Source: Trachythela sp. YZ-2020 (taxonomy: Eukaryota; Cnidaria; Anthozoa; Malacalcyonacea; Clavulariidae). From it: a stretch of 64,000 bases of DNA. Shown here piece by piece: positions 52,101 to 63,049 of this stretch (the stretch's first letter is position 1; each line of letters opens with the position of its first letter). The DNA is taken from assembly GCA_016169945.1 (NCBI GenBank), contig JADLSH010000186.1, positions 1,364,001 through 1,428,000 on the forward strand, read 5' to 3'. The position numbers and the translations under genes were made by a program. The notes under the pieces were generated by a model. It did no database searches, was not told the origin of the DNA, and saw only the letters and a list, made by a program, of their open reading frames with translations.

Positions 52101-55100
52101 GTATAGCATTTTCTGAAAATGTCTTTTCTTGCTTCTCAACGATTACGTATTACGAACAAATCGTGCAACAACTTCACATTGTCCTTGATGAGTCAAATCA
52201 TAGTAAAATAACAAATTGGCGCATTATGTTTCGCTCATATGCCTGCTCACATCTTAGCCTGTAATCGCTCCTGCTCGGGCTCGCCCCACGATGCTTCGCA
52301 TCTCCCTATAGTTACAGTATATAAGTATAGAGATTACGTACGACGGTATTTTCAGCGTGTCTCGTGAATTTAAATTTCTCGATCAACTTTTCTCTCAGTC
52401 ATTGCATACCGACATTATGGTTTTATATATTTACATTATCTTACTTTTTGAGCCAAGAATACCAAGAGGGTTTGGAGCATCTTTAATGAGGTTCACCCGG
52501 AAATCTATAGGAATATCCTTAGAAAACGGGGGGTGGTAATCCTAAAACAAATGAAACTATGATTAATTAAGGTATATATGCATGATAGTGACACAATTTA
52601 ACCATTAGTATTGTACAAAAGACGTGACATCAGGCAATTCTGTCATTCTGATACTCGTACATCCTTTAAGCTAGATATCAATATACAAGAAAATGTTATT
52701 CGACTGTGGTTGTTTGATTATTTTTTTGCATTTATTCCGAAACAGGGCTTAAAAAATATGTAACAAAGTGGGCGACTGGTCAAAAGACCATAGGAAATGA
52801 AATAAACCTATAAGCCTAATCATTACCAGAATTCCAGGACATCAAGCGCTGCGCTTACATAGCTTATTGTATCTTGTTATTTACTGCGCATAAGATTTTA
52901 GATACTTACACTATCAATTCCAATTATATCGCCATTTTGAATTTCCAAATTTGGTCCGCTGTGCGTATATTCTATTTTCGTGGCGTCCTCAATTTCTGGT
53001 AATGTTGAGCTTACAATATTACTCTGTGCGAGAGTGACTGTCACACATTGCTCCGAAATAACTTTCGTTCATGTTTTATCCAAAATGCACTCGAAACCAT
53101 GCTATTACCAATATACCTAAAGTAGCACCTACCCATGTACCATTGGTGAGTTCTAGGCCAGACGAAGGATCATAAATTGCTTGTTCGGTCAACCAGTAAC
53201 CAAGACCCATGACGAATGCGCCTTCTACTTGCCCAATGTCAATGTCAGGATTCATACTGCACAAAAGAACAGATTCATAGATACGATACTATTTTGTCTT
53301 ATTTTCTATAGTCCTCGCCGTTTGTTCTTTCATAAATATCTGGTCAATTTCTATATTAACGACTCCAACCTGATGACAATTCTAATCCCAATTCTCACCC
53401 TAAACCTAGCCTCTACTCTGATCCCAGTCCTAATCCTTGTGACGTCATTCCAGAATACCAAATACGAAACGTCATTCTAAATAGCTGGCTTAATCCAAAT
53501 CCAACTGGCTTAATCCAAATCCTAACGCTCATCCTAATACTTGTGACATTATTTCGAGATAGTAATATAGAAAGTGAGATGAATTTCTATTTCTATTCCA
53601 GAAGGAGGTCAATCGGGCCTATTTATACTGGTAATCATCCATGCATGTGGTCTACGCGTCGACACTTGTCTATATAACACTGCTCACCTTTTACCACAGT
53701 CGAACAAAATATCTGTCCTGAGTATTTCTGTCTCTCCAGTGAGGACATCAATCTCCACCTCCGTACATGTTGCAGCGTAAATGTCATAATTAAAGGGTTG
53801 ACCCGCTTTTGGTAACAACCTAATTAAGATACAAAAAGGTAAGTTGATTTCATATTAAACTAAATACCAAAAGAATGTAGGAAAGCAAGACTCTCTTGTT
53901 TAAGAATAAAATTCTGCTTACGCCTGTGAATGAGTGCAACCGAGACTAGAAGTTACTATCGCAAGGAAAGTGCTGCCGAAGCCAGACATGAAAACAATTG
54001 GAATGAATAATATTAGCATGTGTATTACAAGCGTGAATAATAAATAAATTGGAAAGTATGTTGTACTCGTTCATACAGTAGAATCCGTGGCTCCAAAAAG
54101 TATGGGTTCATACTATCATAAGCAGGTATAAAAAATGTGTTTACAACATTATTGATATTATTCTAAATTGCTAATAATTGTATTTGTTCTCTATTTATCA
54201 AAAATTTGGAATCAGCATAGAATATTGGTCATTAGCCATGGTCCTTATATATACAGATTACAAATTAGTCAAACACAAAATGTCATTCCAACGTACAGCA
54301 TCGTCTCCAATGCTGCATTTCACTGTTCTAAATTACTCCCTTTATATACCCGGTCAATAATAGTTTTGCTGGGTCGACAATAGTAAAGCCAGTTTGTGTG
54401 CAGCTTAGATACTCAATGTTCACATTTATAAATGATTTATTGTAGTTTGCCATTTCAGTATACAATATAACAGTGTAATCATTTATTAGTACAGTTGATA
54501 CATAGTATTTGATTGCCACAAGTATGACAATAGACTTGCTCCAAGTCTGTCTCTTAAAGGGGTTTTTATCGGAGAGTTATAAAGGATTGAGGAGTTAAAG
54601 GATTGGGGAGTTATAAAAGGCGCACGATGTTATAAAGGGCTTAATTTCCTCGCGCCCGCATTTTCGTGCGCCCTTTATAACTCCCCAATTATTTAACCCT
54701 CCAATCCTTTAACTCTCCAATCCTTTATAACTCCCTAATAAAAACCACTTTAAGAGACAGACTTGGAGCAAGTCTAGTATGACAATTAAATTATCTTTAA
54801 ATTTTGGTCGCAGATGGTGTGGTTTTCATACATGTAATAAATGTAGTCCCACAGATCAAGGTACACCATATGTTGTGGCAAACTACAGTATAATGGTATG
54901 TGTGACATTCAGCATCCTGGAAACACCTATACATAAAACAGAGAATGGGTTTACTAACATGACAAAGATGGTTGAAAGTATTATTTTCATAGAATGTTAC
55001 ATATAAATAATGTATGACCATTGCAGGGGTTACAGCAACAGATTTAGGTGTCACCCTCTCTCAAATAGTTGCTGTGTGTGCTTTTCCCTTGTCATCGGCC

Positions 55101-58100
55101 TTGATATGTGATCATGGGGACATCAAATTCATGCTATTTCACCACAGGAACTTGCTTTCCCATGGTTCTTGGGTTATACTTAACATGGGATCTCTCCGAC
55201 AAATAAAAATTGATAATTTTCAGTAAACAACTGAACAGAAGAATTTGATCTAGCTTTATATGTAGATCCAGAGGCTATGTACACAGTACACTGATATACA
55301 TTAAGCTATATTATTCTTAGTATGTATCATGAATGGTATAGTTCAAGGTACATTTAATCCATTTCGAGCAAGGCCGCAAGGGGTTCTAGCGTTCTGCTTT
55401 TAATGTATTTCCGATCTATTAATAATAAGAGGCTAAAGTATTTGTATACCATGAATTTATTTACAATCTGTTCGACCAACCGATATTATTTCATATATTT
55501 CCATAAACACAGCGATCTATTTTATTATGGCGATTCAAGCCTGTTGAGAGGCTGCCTCATTTGTGTACGATAACAATAGCCTAAAATTCACTGCATATTC
55601 ATGACAAGTTTTATTTGCTCGTCTGTATACGCAACTTTGACAATTTTTTCTATGACAATTGTCAGAGAAAAAATTGCCAATGTACAAATTTTGCTCGTCT
55701 GTATGGGTCGACAAGGAAAACTTGTCAAAGTAATTTGAGCACTTAGGTGCGGTTGGTCAGCAATCTGTTGTTGTATTAGCTATCATTGCGGACAGAAAAC
55801 CATGCCCAAACTTGTCATAGAAAATTTGTTGCACGTACACACGTGCAATTGGCAAATAAAACTTGTCATATAAAAACTTGCCATAGAAAACTTGCTCGTC
55901 TGTAAGAGGCTTAACCATCGTTATTCGTTCTTCTGTATTTCACCTCGTGTTGTTGTACTGCGAAAGTTAAACGTTGTCCTTACGTCGTTCGAAAACTGCC
56001 AAACTGCCATATTCGAGTATTAATCGGAATGACATCGAAAACTCCAGGGGTATGTTATCGTATGATGTAAAGTCCTTACTGATTCCTTACGTCATAATTT
56101 GACGTAACAAATGCGGACAGATTGCACGACACAAAAATCTCGATACGCTTCAGTATAAAAAAGTGGTGGCGGGAAATTCAAACGTGTTACAATATGTGTC
56201 AAGGATAGAGTGCTTATAATGTTATATATTTCAGCGCACGCCCCTTTATCTGCACATGGTTAGAGAGTTTAATACATGTAAGAAGGTGGCGTACCGACAT
56301 TTATCAAAGTGAGATATTTCGCTAGAGCGTTGACCGACTCTTTTCAGATGAGTCCGCGGCGAGAATCGAACCACGATCTCAAAGATGAAAGGCGCTTTCT
56401 CTGACAAATGCGCCACAGGAACAAAGAAATACGCTGTTTCGGTATGATACAAGTAGTTGAAGTGGAAAACTGGCTTAAGTTTCGAAATAAGAAGCCTGAT
56501 TTCATTTAAACTTAATTTACTCTAGAATATCTATACCTTTAGGTTTTGGTTACGAGGCCATTTGTGACCAATAATGGTATAACACTTGATTTTAATCCAT
56601 TTTTAAAATAATTAAATGGAAACGTTGTTTTGCGCAAGAAGAATGACAGTTGGGAAACAAAATATGTTTCTGAATCTGCTGGGTTTCTATAACCATTCGT
56701 GTTTCCAAAGGATGGCAAACGGGGAAACATTAGAGGAAACATACAAATTTTCAAATGTTTTCTCTTCCCTATAATACCATACCGGTATTTGGGCCAAGAC
56801 CTGCAGGTAAGGGGTCATCCATTATTATCAAAATTTTCACAATCGGACACAGAGTACTACTGTTTGCGACCTCCCCCCCTCCCCTTACTTCGAGAGCGTA
56901 CTATTAAATGTTAAAATTCATGAAAGATTATGATGGGTCTATCATCGACGTTTTAAAAAGCGTATACCTTAGTCATAAACGCCCTCTCCCCTGGGGGATA
57001 CCCCCTCCGTGTACGGTTTGTGCGCTTGTAAAAATGTTGATAATTTAATAATGGATTCCCTTAACTGTTACATACATGTATTTTGCAGACAAATCAACAC
57101 CCAGTTCATAACATTTTTCAATAATTTCAACCCATGTTGCTTTCGGCATATATTTTGCTATTGGTGATATTCTTTCTTTGAGCATATTGCAGCAATTTAT
57201 GACAGCCTACACAAACAAGAGATATATTTTACCTAAGGAATTAAATAAAATTTGTCGGTAGTCAAAATTGTTGTATTGATTATTATAATAATAACGGATT
57301 TTAATAAGCAAATCCCTTTACTAAACAAACGTTAATGAGGCAGTCAAATTGAAGAAAGGGCGTGGCGACCGGGGGGTGGGGAGGTGTGACGCCCTCCCCA
57401 ATTAATCTTTATATTAAAAAGTTGGTCAAAAGTTGGTAAAAAAATATTCCGAAATTATGCGTTGAGACTATGCGCTGAAATTATAAAACGTGCAACGCAA
57501 GTACAATAATTCTAAATATTAAAGAGTTGGTCATTTGTTGGTTAAAATATATTAAGAAACAATATGTTCTAATTTTCAAATATTATGCGCTCCTGAGCAG
57601 TGGTGGCGCTAGGGCGGGGGGTGGGGTGGCTACGTCCCCCATCGTCGGAGAACTCTAGCCCTCCCATTGGGGGAAAAATTGCTCTTTCGTCGGGGAAGAA
57701 TCTATGTCTTGTAATTAACGAGCGTGACAATTCTATTTTACCGCAAAATACCCTCAAAACGCAGGAAATACCCTTTCAGAGACTCAAAATTCAAAAATTT
57801 TCTCGGGGGAGCATGCCCCCGAACCCCCACAGGTTGAACATCAGATAAAACGTTTGACTGCCTCTAAGAACTTAGACCCCTCGTCGGGGACCCTAGCCCC
57901 CTCATCGGGGAATTCCTGGCGCCACCCCTGCTCCTGAGTACGTAAGCAGTTGGTAAATGGACTAGTGCAGAATTACTGGAGTGTAGCATACATGTATTGC
58001 CTCAACATCATTCTTTCATCCTTTCTATTTTATAAAAAGTTTAAAAATGCTTGCATTTGAAAAATTTACTAAAAACAAGAAATATTAAAGGCAATTGAAA

Positions 58101-60393
58101 GCTGTTTGGGCCAGTTACGAATACATTTCATAATTAAATTGTAACTTGCACTTGCTTTTTTCTTGTTTCACAATTGGTAAGACACTAAATCGCTTATTTA
58201 CCATGACTTCGAGAAAGCAGTATGTTTTTTTATCCCTAACTCGATCGACGAATTCGGGATCATAAGACGATCTGTTTCACTCTGTCCAAGTAAAAAGTGT
58301 TAAGATTTTTACCAACTACACTGTAAGCTAAACTGTTTATCGGTTATAATAAATGTACCTCACCTCACAGCATAATTCACTTGTTATACTTCCCCCAGTT
58401 GGTGAACCTGTGTAAGAAAAACGACATTTGAAGAGATCTTTGTATTCCCAGTAGTTTCTTCCACAAAAGTAATGTAATCTTACAAAATGAAATTTTGACG
58501 ACATCACAAAAATACGTCATAGACCACAGTAAATATTCTAATTTACTCAATTTGACATCAGTTATGTTCTATATTCGTGAGGATGGCTTTTTAACAAATA
58601 ATTACATTTGAAAAATATACCGACAACAAAATAGACTTAGTAAACTAAACAAAATAGACAAAATGTACAAAGAAAAATTGAAAACAAACAAAACTTCATC
58701 AAAATTGCCCGCGGTTTTGTAATCTCACGCAAAATACTGCTGGAATATCTCGGGCTCTGGGCAATAACCTCTACAGATATCTGTTTGCACCACTGATATG
58801 GAAATAATACTGGATTTAGTATTTATTGTGTCGAAAATGAAGGCGGAAGTCAGCCATTATTAGAGGATTTTCTGCACCAGTGAACAATAGATTGCGCTAT
58901 CCAGTCTACTTTTCAGGTCAGTGATTTGCACTGAAAAATAGCGCGAGCACATGCAAATATCTAGAAGTATCCGTAGGCTTTTAGCCAATGAGAAATTATG
59001 TACACCATATTGTACTGACACAGCACTCAGAGGAAGAGAGACTTGGAACAAGTCTACATACCATTTGGATTGAGAAAACTTGTTGCTGGTCTTATTGAGA
59101 TCTTATCAACAGTCAAACCAAAGCCAAGAGTGTAGGCAGCAACTTGGCAAACCTGCAGTGAGACAACATAGAAATATTTTCTGTTTATGCATGGCACTAT
59201 TTGAACATATAGTTCAAACGAGATACAGTAAAGCCCCGCATAAAAGAACCAGTGAATTTTGACTCCAGGCTCAAGTGGTTCTTATATAACAGGTACTTAG
59301 AAAGAAATCAGGCCGAAGTGGTTCTTAACTGGTTCTTATTTTCAGTCAAAACAATTGTTCCTGGTTTAGAGTTTTAAACCTCTTATTACAATGAAACTAG
59401 TAAATGAACTGTAATTTAACTGTTAATTATAAAAACTTTATACCCATCAAGTTCTGAGTGAACAAAGGGCCATCATGATGTAATTTGTTTGAATATAGTT
59501 ATGAAAGTTGAATTATGTTGTGAATTGATTGCTGTTTTGATAAAATAAATACATGCATGATGTGGTTGAAAGACATAATTCCTGCTAGCAAGATTACAGT
59601 ATTTTGTTTTCTTCCTAGTACCTGCTTACTAATTCAGCTAAAAGTTTAATAGAACCAGTTTCATTTGTCAGCCTGAAGTGGTTCTTGTATTTTGGGTGCT
59701 TAATTGCCCAAATTTCAGGCTAGTGGTTCTTAACCCACTGCTATTTTATGCAGGGCTTTACTGTGTAAACTAAGTTGAAAATTGGGCACGTTATTTTAAA
59801 ACTTCAAGAAGGCTTCGGCTCCGTACATTTTTAAATAGAAAATTAACCATTTAGATTCGATAAGTTTGGATAAGTATATTACTTGTTCAAAAAGGAGGGT
59901 AAGAGAGTACCTGACATGCATATAACAATATCTAAAGAGTTTCACAAACATCACGTAACTGCCGATGTCAATAAAAACATTTCATATGGCGGATATCGAA
60001 TTAACTCCAGTGACCTCGATAATTTATTTCATAAAATGTTTTTTTAATTTTAGAAATTGAATTATTTACGGTTTTAAATTGACGGTTTAAAAAAAATTCT
60101 GTAAAGCCAAATTTTAAAAATGAGGAAAATATAGTTATTTGTAATATTTTTTTTGCCTTTTCAAAGCAATCCCCAATATTCTTATCAAGTTGCCGGAATA
60201 GTTAACTACATGACATCGGCATAAATACCTTTGTGTCTATCCCTTGTCCTATCTCGATTCCTCCATGTGTTATACACATTGTGCCATCTTTACGAAATAT
60301 TGCGACATAAGCCGTAAATCGAGTGCCTGGTCCATACATTACGCCCCATTTCAGTGGTACAATACTCATTCCTCGCTTACGCCAACGATTTTC
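49020..60393 (-). CDS. Xanthine dehydrogenase/aldehyde oxidase family gene, 3' half (8 exons)
   Basis: Eight exons, right to left: 60229-60393, 59062-59152, 58364-58407, 57076-57206, 53688-53819, 53133-53256, 52445-52541, 49020-49198. All have AG/GT borders and all seven junctions keep phase, giving about 278 codons. They encode the C-terminal molybdopterin-binding region: [114 protein letters not shown] and [14 protein letters not shown] holds the catalytic Glu of the family. The family oxidises purines or aldehydes in cytosol using Mo, Fe-S and FAD; those upstream domains lie outside the window or in exons I missed. GGIEIGQG and TGGSITSE look more aldehyde-oxidase-like than classical XDH, but substrate cannot be told. 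No disabling change is seen. The introns are packed with transposons. Confidence 0.9.
49856..52062. mobile_element. ~2.2-kb element with inverted ends in the last XDH/AOX intron
   Basis: CACCTTACCAATCTCGTACC...GGTTAGGTAGTGGGCATGAC at 49858-49915 is inverted at about 52000-52055. Weaker inverted similarity (CGAGCCTGAGCAAGCCCC against GCTCGGGCTCGCCCCAC) extends out to about 49300 and 52290. No transposase frame was recognised in between. Confidence 0.6.
51222..51388. mobile_element. Possible hAT-type MITE fragment (CAGTGGCGTAGGAAC)
   Basis: CAGTGGCGTAGGAACTGGGG at the left and an imperfect complement GATTCCTATGCCTTGCAG at the right; no clean 8-bp duplication. Confidence 0.4.
52445..52541 (-). 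CDS. XDH/AOX exon ([16 protein letters not shown])
   Basis: Acceptor TTTTAG, donor GTAAGA; 32 codons plus one base; reads [13 protein letters not shown] before the donor. Confidence 0.88.
52910..53023 (-). other. Exon-like open segment inside the XDH/AOX gene, identity uncertain
   Basis: 38 codons, [38 protein letters not shown], with a strong donor GTAAGT and a CACAG acceptor, phase 0 at both ends. It does not fit between its neighbours in the XDH/AOX protein. It resembles either the hinge near the start of the molybdenum domain (an exon from another copy) or the end of a GDxIG-type extracellular domain. Confidence 0.4.
53133..53256 (-). CDS. XDH/AOX exon ([14 protein letters not shown])
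   Basis: Acceptor TGCAG, donor GTAGGT after NGTW; 124 nt. Confidence 0.9.
53688..53819 (-). CDS. XDH/AOX exon ([16 protein letters not shown])
   Basis: Acceptor ATTAG, donor GTGAGC; 132 nt; completes the ATG codon split with the exon at 57076. Confidence 0.9.
54532..54775. mobile_element. MULE-like foldback MITE with 11-bp target duplication
   Basis: AGACTTGCTCCAAGTCTGTC...GGCGCACGA and its near-complement to GGAGCAAGTCT fill the whole 244 bp. Flanks AGTATGACAAT at 54521-54531 and 54776-54786 are identical. It lies in an XDH/AOX intron. Confidence 0.87.
54787..56334. other. Intronic sequence with repeated TTGTCATAGAAAA motifs
   Basis: Between 55600 and 55910 ACTTGTCATAGAAAA/TTTGCTCGTCTGTA motifs recur in both orientations, probably another MITE. 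Otherwise nothing recognised. Confidence 0.4.
56335..56420 (-). repeat. tRNA-derived SINE head
   Basis: On the minus strand: TGGCGCATTTGTCAGAGAA (A-box-like, 56397-56415) and GTGGTTCGATTCTCGCC (B-box, 56358-56374), then GCGGACTCATCTGAAAAGAG and TCGGTCAACGCTCT. The acceptor stem does not pair, so it is a SINE, not a tRNA gene. I recall similar SINEs in corals. Confidence 0.65.
57076..57206 (-). CDS. XDH/AOX exon ([18 protein letters not shown])
   Basis: Acceptor TGTAG, donor GTATGT; 131 nt; helical region before the C-terminal core. Confidence 0.88.
57598..57930. mobile_element. hAT MITE with perfect 8-bp target duplication CTCCTGAG
   Basis: CAGTGGTGGCGCTAGG ... CCTGGCGCCACCCCTG, flanked by CTCCTGAG at 57590-57597 and 57931-57938. 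Within an XDH/AOX intron. Confidence 0.93.
58364..58407 (-). CDS. XDH/AOX micro-exon ([15 protein letters not shown])
   Basis: Only 44 nt, acceptor ACACAG, donor GTGAGG; carries the conserved T-G-G-S-x-x-S-E motif. Confidence 0.85.
59062..59152 (-). CDS. XDH/AOX exon ([17 protein letters not shown])
   Basis: Acceptor CTGCAG, donor GTATGT; 91 nt. Confidence 0.88.
59226..59763. mobile_element. MITE CAGTAAAGCCC...GGGCTTTACTG
   Basis: CAGTAAAGCCCCGCATAAAA and its complement TTTTATGCAGGGCTTTACTG; GTGGTTCTTA motifs recur inside. Style resembles pogo-type elements. In an XDH/AOX intron. Confidence 0.83.
60229..60393 (-). CDS. XDH/AOX exon ([12 protein letters not shown])
   Basis: Acceptor ATTAG, donor GTATTT; 55 codons from [10 protein letters not shown]; carries the molybdopterin-binding GGxExGQG motif. 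Confidence 0.9.
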
Positions 60394-60582
60394 CTAATAA
60401 AAATGGGATGAACAAAGATTTTAACACTGTAATATGTAATGTGACATTGTAATATGAACTTTAATGTAACATTGTCAGATCTCAACACTGTAATTGAGTG
60501 TGAACACTATCAAATTAGGCAATAGATATCGGATACTGCTATACGGCAGGACACCTGATATTGTTTAATAAGCGGACCAGAC

Positions 60583-60651
60583 CTTCTTTTCAGGTAAATA
60601 ATCGGAAATAACTTTACAGTCTAACATTGGTAAACATATATCGTGCCAAAA
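60583..60651 (-). CDS. Possible further upstream XDH/AOX exon
   Basis: 23 codons, FWHDICLPMLDCKVISDYLP EKK, before a GTCTGG donor. Position and the Trp/Asp-Tyr pattern suit the segment before NRWRKRG, but it is about six residues short and the donor is weak. Confidence 0.3.
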
Positions 60652-60919
60652 CTCTTGTTCAAAAAGATTAAAGTTCAAATTCACTTTTTCGGCTTTTGGG
60701 CTCTAGTTACAAATTAAGTAGTTTCAATAGGCAATTTGCATTATAGCAAAGCATCATGGAAAAAATGGTAACCTTGCACTTGGAAGCGAAATGGCCGCCG
60801 CGAAGCGAGCATTTTGCATGCGAGAAATATTGCTTTTAAACAAGAAATATCTTTTTTATGCTATAAAGTTTGTTTTGACCAAAGTATGGCGAAAATGGGC
60901 GAGAAAATTCGTATAGAAC

Positions 60920-61745
60920 AACCGAGGGAGCGAGCAATAGGCTCCCAAATACGTTCTGAGGGGAAGGTTCTTCTCAACATTTTGAGGTGAGTACGCTTAG
61001 TAAACATCAGACTGCTCATCATTTTGACATACAAATATGCACGCGTTGTTGCTCGATCCATAGCTTGTGTTTTTTCAACGAACGAGTGTTTTGTGTGGAT
61101 TTTTCGCTTGTTGAAATTGACAAACTCAGCCTATAATATCTTGCTCGATTTTCATAAGCACATGGCCTCGAAATGCAATGTTTTTAAAGACTTTAAAATG
61201 CTTTGGCAAGAAGCAAAACCAACGCAAACCTTCTTATTTCGCCCAGTCTATGCTACTTTGTAAAAAGACCATAGAAACGTTCTACTATAGAAACCTATTG
61301 TTTGCCTATAGAAACTTCTACTGTTTATTTAATTCTGCTTTGTTGTGGTCGGTTGATTTCCTGTCGAAATAGTAGGTTTTAGCTTTGTAAATATATGAAA
61401 TTCATAGTTTGAACTTGAGTAAAACTCTTTCCAATTTACATGGTTTTGCCCAAGGCAAACCTTTATACATAATTTATACTCTATATAAATAATGTAAACT
61501 ATTTTTTCACATTTTTGAAGCATTGTAGTCCAAATATTTCGTGGATAATACAGCATATAGTTGCTTAGCTACAGGTAATAAGGTATAATATAATGGTACA
61601 AAAAGAATTTGATTAATTTAAGCAAGTGAGGCATTTACTTCAACTATGGACAGGATCACAGGAAATTGCACAACCTTGCTTCCAATTGAAGAGTTATTGC
61701 CTGGGGGGTTAAGAAGGTAGTAATGCCTCATTACCATGCCATACT
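60920..61745 (+). repeat. Left arm of a large inverted repeat
   Basis: AACCGAGGGAGCGAGCAATA through GTTAAGAAGGTAGTAATGCC; its inverted partner is 63050-64000. Open frames inside occur in both copies and match no family I know. Confidence 0.88.
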
Positions 61746-63049
61746 GTATCGCAATAACAATCACCAACACTTGAGGTTTTAGTGTAACTCCCCCGCCTTT
61801 CTGGAGAGCAACACTTAATACCCCAGTAATTCTACAAACTGGTGTTGTTTGTTTAAGGTTTTACCCTATGGTGGCCTAGGAAAAAATTTAAGGGGCCTGA
61901 AACCTAAGGGTTTGGGGAGGGGTATGCTCCCCCAGGAAAATATGAAAATTTGAGGCTTCTGAGTTCTGGCACTGGCAAAATTGGTGGGAAGATTTGCTGC
62001 ATAATCGGTTTTGGTGGTTTGTATGCCTTGGTGGGGGCAGCAAATTAATCGGCAGCAAATTAGTCATAATTGAACTACCTGGCAATGGAAAAGAGCTCAT
62101 ATTTTTTAAACAAGACAAGAACTATCTCAAATAATTAAGCCATCTTTTCATTCTTTTGTATAATATCTATATACATATTATATAGGGAATATATTTAAGT
62201 AAATAAATGTATTTTATGGAATCCCCCCCAGGGCCAGGCCCTGTGGCTCATGCCAGTGTCTCTGGTTATTGTTCGAATACGTAACTTGTTTACAGTACTT
62301 CATATTTCATAACATAGTTCATAAATGTTGCCTCCTCCCACATTTAAGATGCAAGGCCACCAGACTTGGGGCAAATTTTTTAGAGTGTGTAAGTATAATA
62401 ATAAAACAGCTATAGTGTTATTATTATTACAGAGGGCCCTTCAATTTTTGCCTCTTAATCTAAGGTTGGAACCCAAAGGTCAATCACTACAACCAAATAA
62501 GCTTGCATGGAGTTGCATTGATGAGGATACTTGTAGATGAGTGGGCTGACACTATTTGTGTAAAAAAAGGCAGCATCTGTAAGTGACCTTTCTACTGACC
62601 ATTCCTATTCTAAAAAAATATTAATACCAGTAACTAACTGAACAGATGCTTGAGAGCCCACTAGGCCACTACCCCTGAAACACTAGGACCTTGTAAAGAT
62701 TTTAGAGACTTTCTAGTAAGTTAAAGTAATTCTGATACAAACTTAATAGTTTGAAAGTAATAAAGCATGAGCGGTATATCAATATACCTGTACCCCTAGA
62801 AACCAGAAAATAATAAGGCACCCAACTTGAGCACGGGCAAAAATCGAAGGTCAGAATTTGAAATGGAGTGCCGGAACTCTGAAGAAGGGCATTCTACCTA
62901 ATTCTTGTGAAATGTTTGCCCCTGGTCCCAACAAAATGCCTCGGCAGCCCTGTATCTTAATCTTGGGGGAGGGGGCAACATATATTCAAAATACTGGTGC
63001 AAAAATCTCGAAAGATCAATGATTATGTTGCCTTCAAGTGTTACCGCTC
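61746..63049. other. Spacer between inverted arms
   Basis: Includes a C/G-rich segment GGGGTATGCTCCCCCAGGAA (61920-61939) of the kind found inside hAT MITEs. The open frame at 62325-62540 is unassigned. Confidence 0.4.

Noticed and set aside
56335..56420. Functional tRNA gene
   Set aside because: A and B boxes are visible but the acceptor arms do not pair, and SINE-type sequence follows.
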